Assembly: GCA_020632715.1 (NCBI GenBank)
Contig: JACKFA010000004.1
Coordinates: forward strand, 310,001-374,000
Length of the DNA stretch: 64,000 nucleotides
Direction of reading: 5' to 3'
Source: Deltaproteobacteria bacterium
GTDB taxonomy: Bacteria; Myxococcota_A; UBA9042; PHBI01
The notes beneath the pieces are model-generated. The model did no database searches and had not been told where the DNA came from. It saw nothing but the letters and a program-made list of their open reading frames with translations. Positions 50,972 through 63,600 of this stretch are shown here, piece after piece. The stretch's first letter is position 1; each line of letters opens with the position of its first letter. A program made the position numbers and the translations under genes.

Positions 50972-50987
50972 GAAGCGCGCGCCGCCG

Positions 50988-53900
50988 CTACTTCACGAAC
51001 ACCTGCAGGTAGTTCTCCGCCGCGCCGACGGTGCCCGTGTTGAGCCCGGAGATGCTGCCGAAGCCCACGCCGATCTCCTCGGTCGTGAGGACGGACGGGT
51101 CGCACTCGCCGCACTGCGCCTGCGGTCCCGTGCCTTGCAGCGAGCTGTCGTCGAAGTTGCAGCCGCCGTTGCGCCCGCCGTTCCAGGCCGGCCCGAGCGT
51201 CCCCGTGCCGTACGGCTGCACGCTCATGCAGGCCGTCGGGCTCGTGCCGCCGTCCTGGTCGCCGAGGTTGAAGTAGAGGTCCGTGTCGCAGAGCGGCGGC
51301 ACCGGCGTCTGGTTCAGCGCCGCCGCCGACGTCAGCGTCCCCGCGGCCTTGTGGATCCCGCTCCACCCCGCGCCCGGGCACACCGGCGACGCCGGCTGCG
51401 CGTTCATGAACGCCCCGAACGCCGCCGCCCCGCTGTTGACGTTGTATCGCGCCCACACCCCCGACGGCGCGTGCAGGAACAGGAGCTGCGTGAACGGGAG
51501 ATCACTCAGCGCCAGGCTCTTCAGGTCGCGGTTCGGCGTCGCCACCGACCCGACCGCCCCGCGGAACGTCATGAGCGAAGGCCACCGGCTCCACGTGAAC
51601 GTGTTCGTCGCGTCGTCGCTCGACGTGTAGATGAGCGTCCAGCCGCCGCCATCGAGCTCCTGCTTGCAGTAGGCCAGGTAGGCCGCCTTCGGCCCCGAGC
51701 CGTCCGGGTCGATCCCGTAGACGCCGTCCGCGTGGAAGCCGGCGCCGAACACGGCCGCGCACGTCGCGTAGTAGCTGCAGACCGTGCCGTTCCCGAGCTG
51801 ATCGACCCCACCCGGCCCGCACGCGCAGGTGTAGCCGCCCGCCGTGTCGACACAGCTCCCGAGCGCGTCGCACCGGTCGGCCCCAGCCGCGCACTCGTCG
51901 AGCTCCTCGCACGCGCCCGCGCCGTCCTGCACCTCGCCAGCCGCGCACGCGCACGCCGCCGACGCCGCCTCGTAGCGCCCCTTCACCGCCGCCGCGTCGA
52001 GCGCCTCCGCGTGGACCGCGAGCTCGTCGATCGACCCGATCATGTACACGGCGAGGTTGCTCGATCCGCCCTGATAGGTCGCCCCGATGAGCAGGTCGTC
52101 GTCCTCCGCGTCGTCGTCCTTCAGCGCCCCCGTCACGATCAAGTCCGCAGCGACGTCCTCGCCACCGTCCACGTAGATCCTGAGCTTCCCCGCCGCGAGG
52201 TCGCGCACGCCGACCACGTGGTGGAACTCCCCGTCGCTCAACGTGGCCGTCCCCGTCACCGTCTGCACGGCGCCCGCCGTGTCGCGCACGTAGAACTGAG
52301 CGTTCCCGGTGTTCGTGAGCCGCATCTGGAACACCGAGTTCGCCACCCCGCCGATGCAGGTCTGACCGCACTCGTAGTCCGACACGATCGTCATGTCCGC
52401 GGCCGCGCTCGTCTTCACCCACGCCTCGACCGAGAACGACCCGGCCACGTACGCGCGCCCGCCGTCCGCGACCGCCGCGTAGCCCGTGCCGCCGAAGACG
52501 AGCCCCTGACCGATCTTCCCGACCCCGAGCGCCGCGTCCCCGAAGAGCGTCGTCGGCGCGGCCCCGAGCCCCTCACGGTCGTCGTGCACCCACACCCGCG
52601 TCGACGGCAGCGACGCCCAGCTCGCGCACGCCGTGCAGCTCGCCCCGTCGCCCCAGAAGCCCGCGTCGCACGCGCACGTCCGCCCGGCCGCCGTGTCACC
52701 CGCCGGCGCCGCCAGATCCGTGCAGCTCGCGCCCGCGACGCACGGGTTGTTCACGCAGGCGTCGATGTCCGTGCAGCCCGCCGCCGCGTCCCCCTCGAAG
52801 CCCGCCTGGCACGCGCACGTCCGCCCCGACGCCCCGCCGCCGTCGACCGCGAGCACGTCCGCACACGTGGCGTTGTCGCCGCACGGGTTCGCGAGGCAGC
52901 CGTCGATCTCCGTGCAGCCCACCGCCCCGTCGCCCTCGTAGCCGTCATCGCAGGGGCACGCCCGCCCCGACGCGTCCCCGAGCGCCGGCGCCTCGAGGTC
53001 GTGGCACGTCGCGTTCACCCCGCACCCGTGCGCGTCGCAGGCGTCGATGTCCGTGCACCCGACGCTCCCGTCGCCCTCGTAGCCCGTGTCGCACGGGCAC
53101 GCGTAGCCGCCCACGGTGTTCTGGCACGTCGCGTTCGCGCCGCAGCTGGCGCCGCCGTCCTCGCCGGCGCACTCGTCCGCGTCGTCCGCGCACCCTGGGC
53201 CCTTGAAGCCCGTCCCCGCGCAGTCGCACGTCTCCGGCGCGACGCACGTACCAGGCCCGCACCCGCCCGCGCAGATGGGCGTCTCGCAGGTGTCGCCCTC
53301 GTAGCCCGTCAGCGCGCAGTCGCACTCGTCCGTCCCGACGCAGCCCCCGCCGTGCTCGCACCCCGGGTTGCAGATGGCGCCGGTCGCCGACAGCACGATC
53401 CCCGTCCCCGGCTCGAACCGGTGCCGCAGGTACGTCGGCCCGCCGCCCCACGTGAACTGGTCCGGCGCCGCGAGGTAGCCGAGGTACGTCGTCGCGACCC
53501 CGCTGTCCGCCACGTTCACCGCGTGGGTCCCGCAGCTCCGCGTGCCGCCGCCCGCCGCCGACGAGAGCTCGACCGCCCAGTCGACGACCGGGTAGACGCG
53601 GTCGGCCGGGATCGCGAACCCGTCCGGCTCCTGCGGCCACGCCTCCACCGACGCCGTCGCGCGCCCGCGCAGGACGCAGGTCCCCGCCGCGAGGAACCGC
53701 GCCTCGTCGAGCCCGAGGGCCACGTTCCAGTAGGCGACGCCGTCGCCCGGCTGCTTCCCGCGGTACACCGCCGCCGCGAAGAGGTACCCGTCGGCGTTCG
53801 CGCTCGGCGACGTCCCGAGCGGCACGTTCCCGAGCGCCGCCGCGTCCACGCGCGCGTCGAGCGTGTAGCCGCCGCAGTCGACGACCGGGTCGTCCGCGTA

Positions 53901-54542
53901 GAGGTACGGCGTCTCCCCGGCCGGCCCCACGCACGCGAAGCCCATCACCGCGGTCAGATCCCGCGTCGACGTCCCCGGCCGCGTGAGGAGCTCGAGGTCC
54001 CCGCCCGTGTCGCTGTTCAAGCAGTCGAGCTTCGCCGCGCAGAAGACCGTGTCGAGCTCGACCGCGACGTCGAAGAAGCCCTGCTGCGCCGCGCGCGCGA
54101 TGGTGAGGTCGAAGTCGACCGCCGTGTCGCCGTTCGCGACGCAGTCCGCGTCGCGCTCGACGGGGGTCGGGTTCTTGTAGGTGTCGGTCGGGACCTCGGC
54201 GCCCTGCGCGTCGTAGAGCGCCGTCAGCTCGAGCTGTACCGTGTTCTTCGCGCCGTTCGCGTCGCACGGCCCGACGTACGCGAGCGAGCCCGCGCCGTCG
54301 CCGTAGGCGCCCGACGTGAGCGCCTTCGTCCAGACCACCGCGCCCGTCCCGCCCGGGCCGCTCGTGACCGTGACGGTGTAGTCCGCGCCCCCGATCCCGC
54401 TCAGGGACAGCGGCGCCACCGACACGGCGACGCGCCCCTCGGGCCCGCGCGGCGTCGGCGCCCCGCCCTCGGAGCACGCCGCCGAGACGAGAGCGAAGAC
54501 GAGCGCGAGCGACGCGACCGACGCAGGGTTCGACGGCTTCAA
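50988..54542 (-). CDS. Surface lipoprotein with EGF-like, LamG-like and fibrinogen-like domains
   Basis: 1184 aa. TTG start at 54542 with GAGG upstream; lipobox SAAC (Cys23). A beta-rich N-terminal region (about 40-380) is followed by EGF-like units at about 395-620 (CALTGYEGDTCE, CACQAGFEGDAAAGC, CPCDTGYEGDGSVGC), a LamG/concanavalin-like domain at about 650-845 (SFSVEAWVKTS, RIYVDGGEDV), one more EGF unit, then a fibrinogen-like C-terminus (GVYGIDPDGSGPKAAYLAYC, GGGWTLIYTSSDD). Such eukaryote-like modules occur in bacterial adhesins. It could bind surfaces, prey cells or polysaccharide; no partner or enzyme site is visible. Confidence 0.85.
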   Translation of the reverse strand: MKPSNPASVASLALVFALVSAACSEGGAPTPRGPEGRVAVSVAPLSLSGIGGADYTVTVTSGPGGTGAVVWTKALTSGAYGDGAGSLAYVGPCDANGAKNTVQLELTALYDAQGAEVPTDTYKNPTPVERDADCVANGDTAVDFDLTIARAAQQGFFDVAVELDTVFCAAKLDCLNSDTGGDLELLTRPGTSTRDLTAVMGFACVGPAGETPYLYADDPVVDCGGYTLDARVDAAALGNVPLGTSPSANADGYLFAAAVYRGKQPGDGVAYWNVALGLDEARFLAAGTCVLRGRATASVEAWPQEPDGFAIPADRVYPVVDWAVELSSAAGGGTRSCGTHAVNVADSGVATTYLGYLAAPDQFTWGGGPTYLRHRFEPGTGIVLSATGAICNPGCEHGGGCVGTDECDCALTGYEGDTCETPICAGGCGPGTCVAPETCDCAGTGFKGPGCADDADECAGEDGGASCGANATCQNTVGGYACPCDTGYEGDGSVGCTDIDACDAHGCGVNATCHDLEAPALGDASGRACPCDDGYEGDGAVGCTEIDGCLANPCGDNATCADVLAVDGGGASGRTCACQAGFEGDAAAGCTDIDACVNNPCVAGASCTDLAAPAGDTAAGRTCACDAGFWGDGASCTACASWASLPSTRVWVHDDREGLGAAPTTLFGDAALGVGKIGQGLVFGGTGYAAVADGGRAYVAGSFSVEAWVKTSAAADMTIVSDYECGQTCIGGVANSVFQMRLTNTGNAQFYVRDTAGAVQTVTGTATLSDGEFHHVVGVRDLAAGKLRIYVDGGEDVAADLIVTGALKDDDAEDDDLLIGATYQGGSSNLAVYMIGSIDELAVHAEALDAAAVKGRYEAASAACACAAGEVQDGAGACEELDECAAGADRCDALGSCVDTAGGYTCACGPGGVDQLGNGTVCSYYATCAAVFGAGFHADGVYGIDPDGSGPKAAYLAYCKQELDGGGWTLIYTSSDDATNTFTWSRWPSLMTFRGAVGSVATPNRDLKSLALSDLPFTQLLFLHAPSGVWARYNVNSGAAAFGAFMNAQPASPVCPGAGWSGIHKAAGTLTSAAALNQTPVPPLCDTDLYFNLGDQDGGTSPTACMSVQPYGTGTLGPAWNGGRNGGCNFDDSSLQGTGPQAQCGECDPSVLTTEEIGVGFGSISGLNTGTVGAAENYLQVFVK

Positions 54543-54650
54543 GGGGACCTCGACGCAGCACGATGCGGGGTGGGTGTGGCGCGGAGATCCCCGCGCCGTC
54601 TCACGATATCACCATGCGCGCCCGTCGCTCACGCGCCGTCGTGCAGCCGG

Positions 54651-57600
54651 TTACAGCCCCACGGCACCCCGCCGCCGCCGCCGCGCGGCGAGCCCCGCGA
54701 GCGCCATCGCGAGCGCGACCAGCGCCCACGGCGCCCCGCCGCCGCCCGCGCCGGCGCAGCCGCTGTCGCTCTTCGCCTTCTTCTTCGCGACGCAGTCGAG
54801 GACGCCGTCGCCGTTCGCGTCGACGAGCCCCTCGGCCGCCGGGAAGTCGCTCGCGTCGGTGGCGTCGGTCCCGCAGAGGGCCTCCACCGCGTCGATGACG
54901 CCGTCGCCGTCGCCGTCGTGCTCCGACCCGTCGCAGACCCCGTTGTCGTCGAGGTCCACGGGCACGCTCGCCGCGTCGTTCGGGTCGCTCCCGCAGGCCA
55001 CCTCGACGTCGTCCGTCTCGCCGTCGTCGTCGGAGTCGGCGTCGCGCGGGTCGGTCCCGATCTCCGCCTCCGCCGCGTCCGTCAGCCCGTCCCCGTCGTC
55101 GTCGCCGTCGACGCAGCTCACGAGCTCGTCGCCGTCGGGATCGTCGAGGTCCCCCTCGCCCGGCGCGTCGCCCGCGTCGGTCGGATCCGTCCCGCAGAGC
55201 GCCTCGTCGGCGTTCGACACCCCGTCGCCGTCGCTGTCGTCCGCCGCGCACGCCGCCTCGAGCGCGCAGTCCGTGTCCGCGCAGTCGACCTTCCCGTCGC
55301 AGTCCTCGTCGCCGCCGCCGCCGCACACCTCGGCCACCGCGATGCAGCTGTCCGCGCAGTCCGGCACGTCGTCGTGGTCGACGTCCGCGCAGTCCGCAGC
55401 GCACAGCGCCTCGTCCGGCGCGCAGTCGAGCGCGTCGCACGTGCCATCCGAGTCGGCGTCCGCGAGCGCCTCGTCCGTCGCGCCGTCGCAGTCGTCGTCC
55501 ACGCCGTCGCACGCGGCCTCGCCGCAGCCGCCCTCGGCGCCCGGGGACCCCGCGTTCAGCCCCGCCACGTCGTAGGTCGCGCTCGGGTCCGCGAGGCAGT
55601 ACCCCTCGGGCGCCGTCACGTCGCGGATGTACGACCGCGCGACGCCGCCCACGACCGCGTTCTGGCGCTGACAGAGCATCACGCCGAGCCCGACGTCGGT
55701 GATCTCCCGATCCCCGACGCTCACCTCGATCGCCTCGAGCGACGTCGGCAGGACGACGTCGTCCCCGACGACCGCGCTGCAGTCGAGGTCCGCGGGCACC
55801 CCGCCGCCGTCGAACGAGACCACGACGAACGAGCCGGGCCCGAGCAGCGTGCTCCCATCGGCCGTCAGCGCGCAGTCGGCGAGCGGCACCCCGTTCACCA
55901 CGACGCCCGCCACGACCACGTCCACGAAGAGCCCGTCGGTCTCGTTCCGGAGCTCGACCCACTGGTCGTGCCCGGCGAGCCCGAAGTGCACCTCGGTCAC
56001 CTCCAGCGCGCCGGCCTCGACCGCGCAGAGGGCGTCGCAGCCATCGCCGTCGTCAGTGCCGCCGTCGTCGCACTCCTCGTCGCCGAGCACCGCGCCGTCG
56101 CCGCAGACAGCCCCGCACGTGCTCGGCGCCCCGGCGCAGGCCCAGCCGTCCTCGACGCCGCACGAGGCGCCGCAGCCGTCGCCCGCGTCGGTCCCGCCGT
56201 CGTCGCAGCCCTCGTCGCTCGCGACGATCCCGTCGCCGCAGGTCGACGCGCACACGCTCGGCTCGTCGCCCTCGCACGCGAAGCCCGTCTCCGGCTTGCA
56301 GGCCGGCGAGCAGCCGTCGCCGGGATCCGTGTTGCCGTCGTCGCACTGCTCGGAGCCCGCGCGCACGCCGTCGCCGCAGCCCGGCGTGCACGAGGAGGGC
56401 TCACCGTCGCACGCGAAGCCGTTCTCGGGCTCGCAGACGGCGTCGCAGCCGTCCCCGCCGTCCGTGTCGCCGTCGTCGCAGCCCTCGTCGCTCGCGACCA
56501 CGCCGTCGCCGCACTCCGACGCGCACGCGCTCGGCGCGCCGCTGCAGTCGAAGCCGTGCTCGACCGCGCAGGCGCCGTCGCAGCCGTCGCCGGCGTCCGT
56601 GTCGCCATCATCGCACTGCTCGTCGCTCGCGATGACGCCGTCGCCGCACTCCGACGCGCACACGCTCGGCGCGCCGGTGCACGTGAAGCCCGCCTCGGGC
56701 GCGCACGCCGCGCTGCAGCCGTCGCCGTCGTCGGTGTCCCCGTCGTCGCAGACCTCGTTCGACGCGATGACGCCGTCGCCGCAGGTCGACCGGCACACGC
56801 TCGGCGACCCGCTGCACGCGAAGCCCGCCTCCGGCGTGCAGCCCGCGCTGCAGCCGTCACCGTCGTCGGTGTCGCCGTCGTCGCAGACCTCGTCGCTCGC
56901 GAGCCGCCCGTCGCCGCACTCGGACGCGCACACGCTCGGCGCGCCGGCGCAGTCGAAGCCAGGCTCCGTCACGCAGGCGGCGCTGCACCCGTCGCCGGAG
57001 TCGTTGCCGCCGTCGTCGCACTGCTCGCTGCCGGCCACGATCCCGTCGCCGCAGCCCGTCGCGCACGCGCTCGGCTCGCCGCTGCACGAGAAGCCCGTCT
57101 CGGGCGCGCAGGCCGCGCTGCAACCGTCCCCGCCGTCGGTGTCGCCGTCGTCGCAGCCCTCGTCGCCCGCGACGACGCCGTCGCCGCACTCCGACGCGCA
57201 CCCGCTCGGCTCGGCCCCGTCGCACGTGAAGCCGTGCTCCGGCTCGCAGGTCGCGCTACAGCCCCGGGAGCTGGCGCCCCCGAGCCCCGCGAGGTGCCCG
57301 TCGTCGCACGCCTCGTCGCTCGCGACCACGCCGTCGCCGCACGTGGAGGTGCACACCGTCCCGACGCAGCTGAAACCGTGCTCCGGCTCGCACGCGGCGC
57401 TGCACCCGTCGCCGTCGTCGGTGTCGTGGTCGTCGCAGCCCTCGTCGCTCGCGACCACGCCGTCGCCGCACGTCGACGCGCACACGCTCGGCTCGCCGCC
57501 GCACGAGAAGCCGAGCTCCGTCGTGCACGCGGCGCTGCAGCCGTCGCCGCTGTCCTGGTCGTGATCGTCGCACTGCTCGTCGCCGCGGACGAGCCCGTCG

Positions 57601-60600
57601 CCGCACGTCGGGACGCACGCGACCCCGGCGACGCACGTCCAGCCCGCCTCGACCTGGCAGCTCGCGCTGCAACCGTCGCCATCGTCGCTCCCGCCGTCGT
57701 CGCACGCCTCGCCGGCCGTGAGGTTCACCACGCCGTCGCCGCAGACGACCGCCGTGCAGTCCGCGTCGCACGTCGCGCTCTCGCCGCCGTCGTCGCAGGC
57801 CTCGTCGGCGAGCGCGTTGACCTGGCCGTCGCCACACGTCGCCGCCGAGCAGTCGGTGTCGCACTCGGCCGTCGCGAGCGCGGTCCCGCCCGGCCCGTAG
57901 AGCCGGAACGCCGCCGAGTAGCCGAGGTCGGCGCCCACGCCGTACCAGGTCGAGCCACCGTCGTAGCCGGTTGCGTCGACGGAGATCCAGCAGCTCCCCG
58001 GGTCATCGGGGTACACGAGCCCGTAGTGCCCCGCCGCGAGCGTCACCGGCGAATCCAGCGTCGCTGTGAGCCAGTACCGCCCACTGCTCGCCGGCGCCGG
58101 CCCGAACGTCGCCGACGCGAGCACGTCGGTCGCGTCCGGGATCCCGCCGGAGAACGCCACGAGGTCGACCACGAGGCCGTCGCAATCACTCGGATCCCCG
58201 TCCTCGAGCCACGACTGGAAGGCGACCGCCGCGATCGTCGCGCCGCCGTCGCCGATCGTGATCTCCTGCACGAGCGCGTAGTCCCAGTACGGGTAGTCCA
58301 CCTCCCCGGTCGTGTCGACGATGGCCGCGCTCCCGCCGTCGCACGCCTCCCCGGCCGCCGCGTTCACGATCCCATCGCCGCAGAGCGCCGTCGTGCATGT
58401 TGCATTGCACAACGCCGTATCCACCTGACTCGAATCACAATCTTCGCCAGCGATCGGGTTCCATGTTGCATCGCCACACGCCGCGAGCGTGCAGTCCCGG
58501 TCGCAGGTGTCTTCGCCCGTGACCTCGTACTCGCAGGTCTCGCCGGCGTCGAGCGTCGTGTTGCCGCACGACGGCTGACACCACCGCGACGCGACCGTCC
58601 CCCCGTTGATGCAGATGGATCCCGCCTCGACCTGGCAGCTCCCGTCGCACCCGTCCCCGTCGGCGGTGCCGCCGTCGTCGCACGACTCGCCGGCCTCGGC
58701 GTTGACGACGCCGTCGCCGCACTCCGGGACCGTGCAGTCGAGGTCGCAGTCGGCGGTGCTGGCCTCGGCGCGCGTGTGGATCCGGAGCGCCAGATCCGCC
58801 TCGGGGTGCGCCTCGAAGGCGTAGTTCGGCGCGCGGTTCGCGAGCCCGAGCCGGCCGCCATCGTAGACGTCCGCCGTGCTCACGAGCGCCTGGCACGCGC
58901 CGTTCAGGTACACGGTGATCCCCCACGTCCCAGGCGTCACGACCGCGCCGAGCTCGAGGTTCGTCCACTCGGGCACGCCCGCGACGGCCGGCACGTCCAC
59001 GACCGCGTGCGACGTCCCGTACGCGCCGAGCTCGACCCCCGCCGCCCCGTCGGTCCCGACGGGGGCGATGAACGCGGAGGTGAAGATGCACCCGCCCACC
59101 GAGGGCGCCGTGAGGTAGAGGTCCACCGACTCGAGCGTCGTCGTCTCGCTCACGGTGAAGCTCTGCGACACGTAGCGCCACTCGGACGGCGCCGGGCCGA
59201 CCGTCGTCGCGGCGTCGCCGATGACGTCGATGACCGCGTCGCGCGGCCCGGGGTCGCACGCCTCGCCGGCCTGCTCGCGCCCGTCGCCGCAGATCGCCAC
59301 CTCGGTGCAGTCGCTCTGACAGGTGGCCGTCGCGAGCGCGCCGCCCGCCGGCCCCACGAGCCGGACCGAGGCGTCGAGGGCGCCGCTCCCGCTCGCCGGC
59401 TCACCCGTCGTGAGCTCGCCGCCCGCGTACGGGTTCGCCCCGGTCACGAGCTGGCACCCGAGCCCGCCGTCCGAGCGCAGGCGCACCGCGTACGTGCCCG
59501 CCGAGAGCGACACCGTCGGCGCGAACGCGACCTCCACCCACGCGTAGCCGCGGGTGTCGTTCGAGAGCGTCGCGCTCGCGAGGACGTTGGCCGCGTCGGG
59601 CTTCCCGTCCGAGAGCGTCCCGGTGAGCTCGACCGTGGCGCCGTCGCAGTTGATCGTGTCGAAGAAGGACCCGACGAGGACGTCCACGGCGGCGACCTCC
59701 GCGGCGCCGTCGAGCGTGAAGGTCTGCGAGACGATCGCGTTCCCGAGGGTCCCCCGCGTGAACGACGGCGCCGGGTTCGTGTCGACGAGGAAGGCCGGGC
59801 CCCCGTCGCAGTCCTCGCCCGCGTTGACGACGCCGTCGCCGCAGACGAAGGGCACGCACGCCGCGGCGTCGCAGAAGGCGCCGTCCTCACAGAGCTCGCC
59901 CGCGTCGAGGTTGCGGGTGCCGTCGCCGCAGACGATCGCGGTGCAGTCGGCGTCGCAGGTGTCGAAGAGCGGATCGCACTCCTCCCACGCCTCGACGACG
60001 CCGTCGCCGCACCACTCATCGCATTGCGAGGGCGCCCCGCCGCAGACCCAGCCGTCCTCGACGGCGCAGCTCGCCGAGCAGCCGTCGCCGTCGTCGGTGC
60101 CGCCGTCGTCGCACTCCTCGCCCGCGGCGATGTTCACGACGCCGTCGCCGCACACGACCGGCGTGCAGTCGCTGTCGCAGCTGGCGCTGCCGGCGACCGC
60201 GATGTCGAGCGTCACGGCGAGGTCGCCCGCGAGCGGCGCGAAGCTCGGAGCCGCGCCGATCGACCAGACCGAGCCGCCGAACGTGCCCGCGCTCGCCCCG
60301 ACGATCGCGCACCCGGGGTTGCCGCCGGTGCCGACGATGAGGCTCCGGTCGCCCCGGCCGAGCCAGACCTCGGACGTGACGGTCACGACGTGGACGCCGA
60401 CGCCGTCCGGGTCGTCCACCGAGCCCGCGTCGTCGTGGAAGGCCTCCGCGAAGGTCGGCTCACCGTCCTCCGTGGCCACGCCGACCCCGAGGTAGAGCCC
60501 GTCGCACGCGCCCGCCGTCGCCGCGTCGAGCGTGAGGTGGACGGCCGTGAGGAGCCCGCCGTCGTCGGAGGTCGCGAACGTCTGCGCGTAGGCGATGGCG

Positions 60601-63600
60601 TCGTCCATGGGGTAGCGCGCGTCGAGCGCGGCGCCGCCGCTCGCGTCGATCGCGTAGGTCGTGCCGGCGCCCGCGTCGCACGCCTCGGTACCGGTCGCGG
60701 CGCCGTCGCCGCAGACGACCGCCTGGCAGTCGGCGCTACAGCTCGCGGTCGCGAGCGCGCCCCCGTCAGGGCCGGCCACGCGGAAGGCGAGGTCCCCGTT
60801 CGCGGTGGCGTTGTAGCCGGCCTTGTAGCGGATGACGCCCCCCGCGTAGACCTCGCCCTGGAGCGGCGCGAGGCAGTCGAGGCCGGCGCGCGAGAACAGG
60901 GTGATGGCGTACTGCCCCGCCGGGAGGACGACCGGCGGATCGACCACGACGGGCGCCCAGAAGTAGCCCTGCGTGGTACCCGCGCCGTCGAGGGTGGTGC
61001 TCGCGACGACGTTGTCGGAGTCGGGGCGCCCGTCCGAGAACGTGCCGGTGAGCGACAGCGTCGCGCCGTCGCAGCCGAGGCCGCCGTGGGTGCCGCCGAT
61101 GTAGAGGTAGGCGGCGCCGACCTCGGTGTCGGTGTCGAGCGTGAAGGTCTGCGCGAGCTGGGCGTTCGCGAGGAGCGAGCCCCTGATCGGGCTCGGCGTC
61201 GGGTCGATGAGGAACGCCGGGCCGGCGTCGCACGCCTCGCCGGCGGCCTCGTTCACGACGCCGTCGCCGCAGATGGACGGCTGGCAGGTGACGCTGTCGC
61301 AGAAGGCGCCGCCGTCGCAGACCTCGCCGATGTCCACGTTCAGGAAGCCGTCGTCGCAGACGGCAGCCGTGCAGTCGGGGTTGCAGGCCGGGTCCGCGTA
61401 GAAGTCGCAGTCCTCGCCCGCGTCGACGACGAGGTTGCCGCAGCCCGTGAAGCAGACCGACGGCTCGCCGGCGCAGTACGTCGCGGCCTCGAGGAGGCAC
61501 GTCGCCGAGCAGCCGTCGCCGTCCTCGGTCCCGCCGTCGTCGCACGCCTCGCCGGCCGCGGTGTTCACGACGCCGTCGCCGCACGAGGGCGCGGTGCAGT
61601 CGCGGTCGCAGCTCGCGTCGCCGCCCGAGACGAGGTCGAGCGCGATCGCGAGGTCCCCGCCGAGGTCCTGCGAGGCGAGGCGGCCGTCGGCGGTCTTGAT
61701 GAGCCACGCGGAGGTCGGGTAGGACGACCCGCCCGTGGCGCGGATCGCGCAGTCGAACCCGTCGTCGTCGAACGCGATCGTCCAGTCGCCCGCCGCCAGG
61801 AAGAGGTCGAAGGGCGCGGTCAGATCGCGGTCGCCGGCCCCGTCGGCGGCGTCGTTCAGCTCGTAGCTCGCGACGACGACCGACTGGTTCCCGAGCACGG
61901 GCTCGCCGCTCTCCCCGGCGGGGTTCACGACGATGACCGGCCCGTCGCAGCCGCCCGGGTGGCCGGCCGTGAGCCCGACGCGCACCTCGGTCAGCCGCGC
62001 GCCGCCCGCCGGCACCGTGAAGACCTGGCCGAAGCCGAGCTCGCCGTCCTCGCTCGTCTGGTACGACTGGTTCACCGCGCCGCCGGCCGCGAGGTCGATC
62101 GTGGTCGTCACCCCCGGGCCGGCGTCGCACGCCTCGTCGCCGCGCACGAAGCCGTCGCCGCAGACGAGCGACTCGCAGGCCGCGGTGCAGGTCGCCGTCG
62201 CGAGCGCGCCGCCGTCGGGGCCGGCGACCCGGAACGCGCCGTCCTTCTCGGCGGCCGCGACGAAGCCGGGGTTGAAGCGCAGCTCGCCGCCCGCGTACGC
62301 GGCGCTCTGGAGCGGCACCATGCAGTCGGAGCCGGCGCGCGAGGTGAGGACGATCGCGTACTGACCCGCCGCGAGCGCGGCGGGCGGCGAGATCGCGAGC
62401 GGCGCCCAGAAGAAGCCCTGGGTGTCGCCGGCGCCGTCGAGGGTCGTCGTCGCGACGACGGCGCCCGTGTCCGGGATCCCGCCGGGCGCGCCCACGAGCG
62501 CGAGCGTGGCGCCGTCGCAGCCGAGCCCCCCGTTGAGCCCGCCGATGAAGAGCTGCACGCCGCCGACCTCGGCGCCGGCGGCGAGGGTGAAGGTCTGCGC
62601 GATGACGTCCGACCCGATGGCCCCGGCCGCGTCCGGGGTCGGGTTCGGGTCGAGGAGGAAGCCGGAGCCGCCGTCGCACTCCTCGCCCGCGCCCACGACG
62701 CCGTCGCCGCACGCGATCGGCTGGCAGCTGACGCTGTCGCAGAAGGCGCCGCCCTCGCAGAGCTCGCCTGCGTCGCGGCTCAGGTAGCCGTCGCCGCAGA
62801 CCGCCGCCTGGCACTCGGGGGTGCAGCCCGCCGCGAGGGCCGGCTCGCACGCCTCACCGGCGTCGATGAACCCGTTGCCGCAGCCCACCGCGCAGACGGA
62901 CGGCTCGCCGACGCAGTGCGCCGCGGTCTCGAGGTGGCAGCTCCCGTCGCAGCCGTCGCCGTCGTCCGTGCCGCCATCGTCGCAAGCCTCACCGGCCGCG
63001 ACGTTGACCACGCCGTCGCCGCAGACGGGCGCCGTGCAGTCGCGGTCGCAGCTGTCGTCGCCCGCGGTGGTGAGCACGAGCGCGATGGCGAGGTCCACGC
63101 CGAGCGCCTCGTTGTCGGGGTAGTCGCCCGCGTACCCGAGCGCCCACGCCTCGGTCGCGTAGCTCGAGCCGCTGGTCGTCCGGATGGCGCAGTCGTTGCC
63201 GTCGTCCTGGAAGGAGATGGACCAGTCGCCCTCGGGGAGCCACAGGTCGAACGGGACGGTGAGCTCGTGCTCGCCGTCGCCGCCCGGGTCCGCGAGCTCG
63301 ACGCCCACGTCGCCGAGCCCGTACGCCTCGACGGGACCGGCGTCCGCGGTCGCGAGCCCCACGCTGAGGGCCGTGTCGTCGCACGCGCCGGGGCTCTGGG
63401 CCACGAGCACGACCCGGACCGCCGCGAGGCGCGCGCCGCCCGCGGGGACGGAGAAGATCTGCCCGACGCCGTAGGTGTCGAGCCCAGCGGTCTGGTAAGA
63501 CCCGTCGAGCGCGGCGCCCCCCGCGAGGTCGACGGTCGTCACCGTGCCGGGCCCCGCGTCGCACGCCTCGTCGCCAGCCACGACGCCGTCGCCGCAGACG

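Noticed and set aside
56010..57747. CRISPR-like regular repeats
   Set aside because: They are in-frame protein repeats (DUF4215), 134 bp long with no unique spacers.
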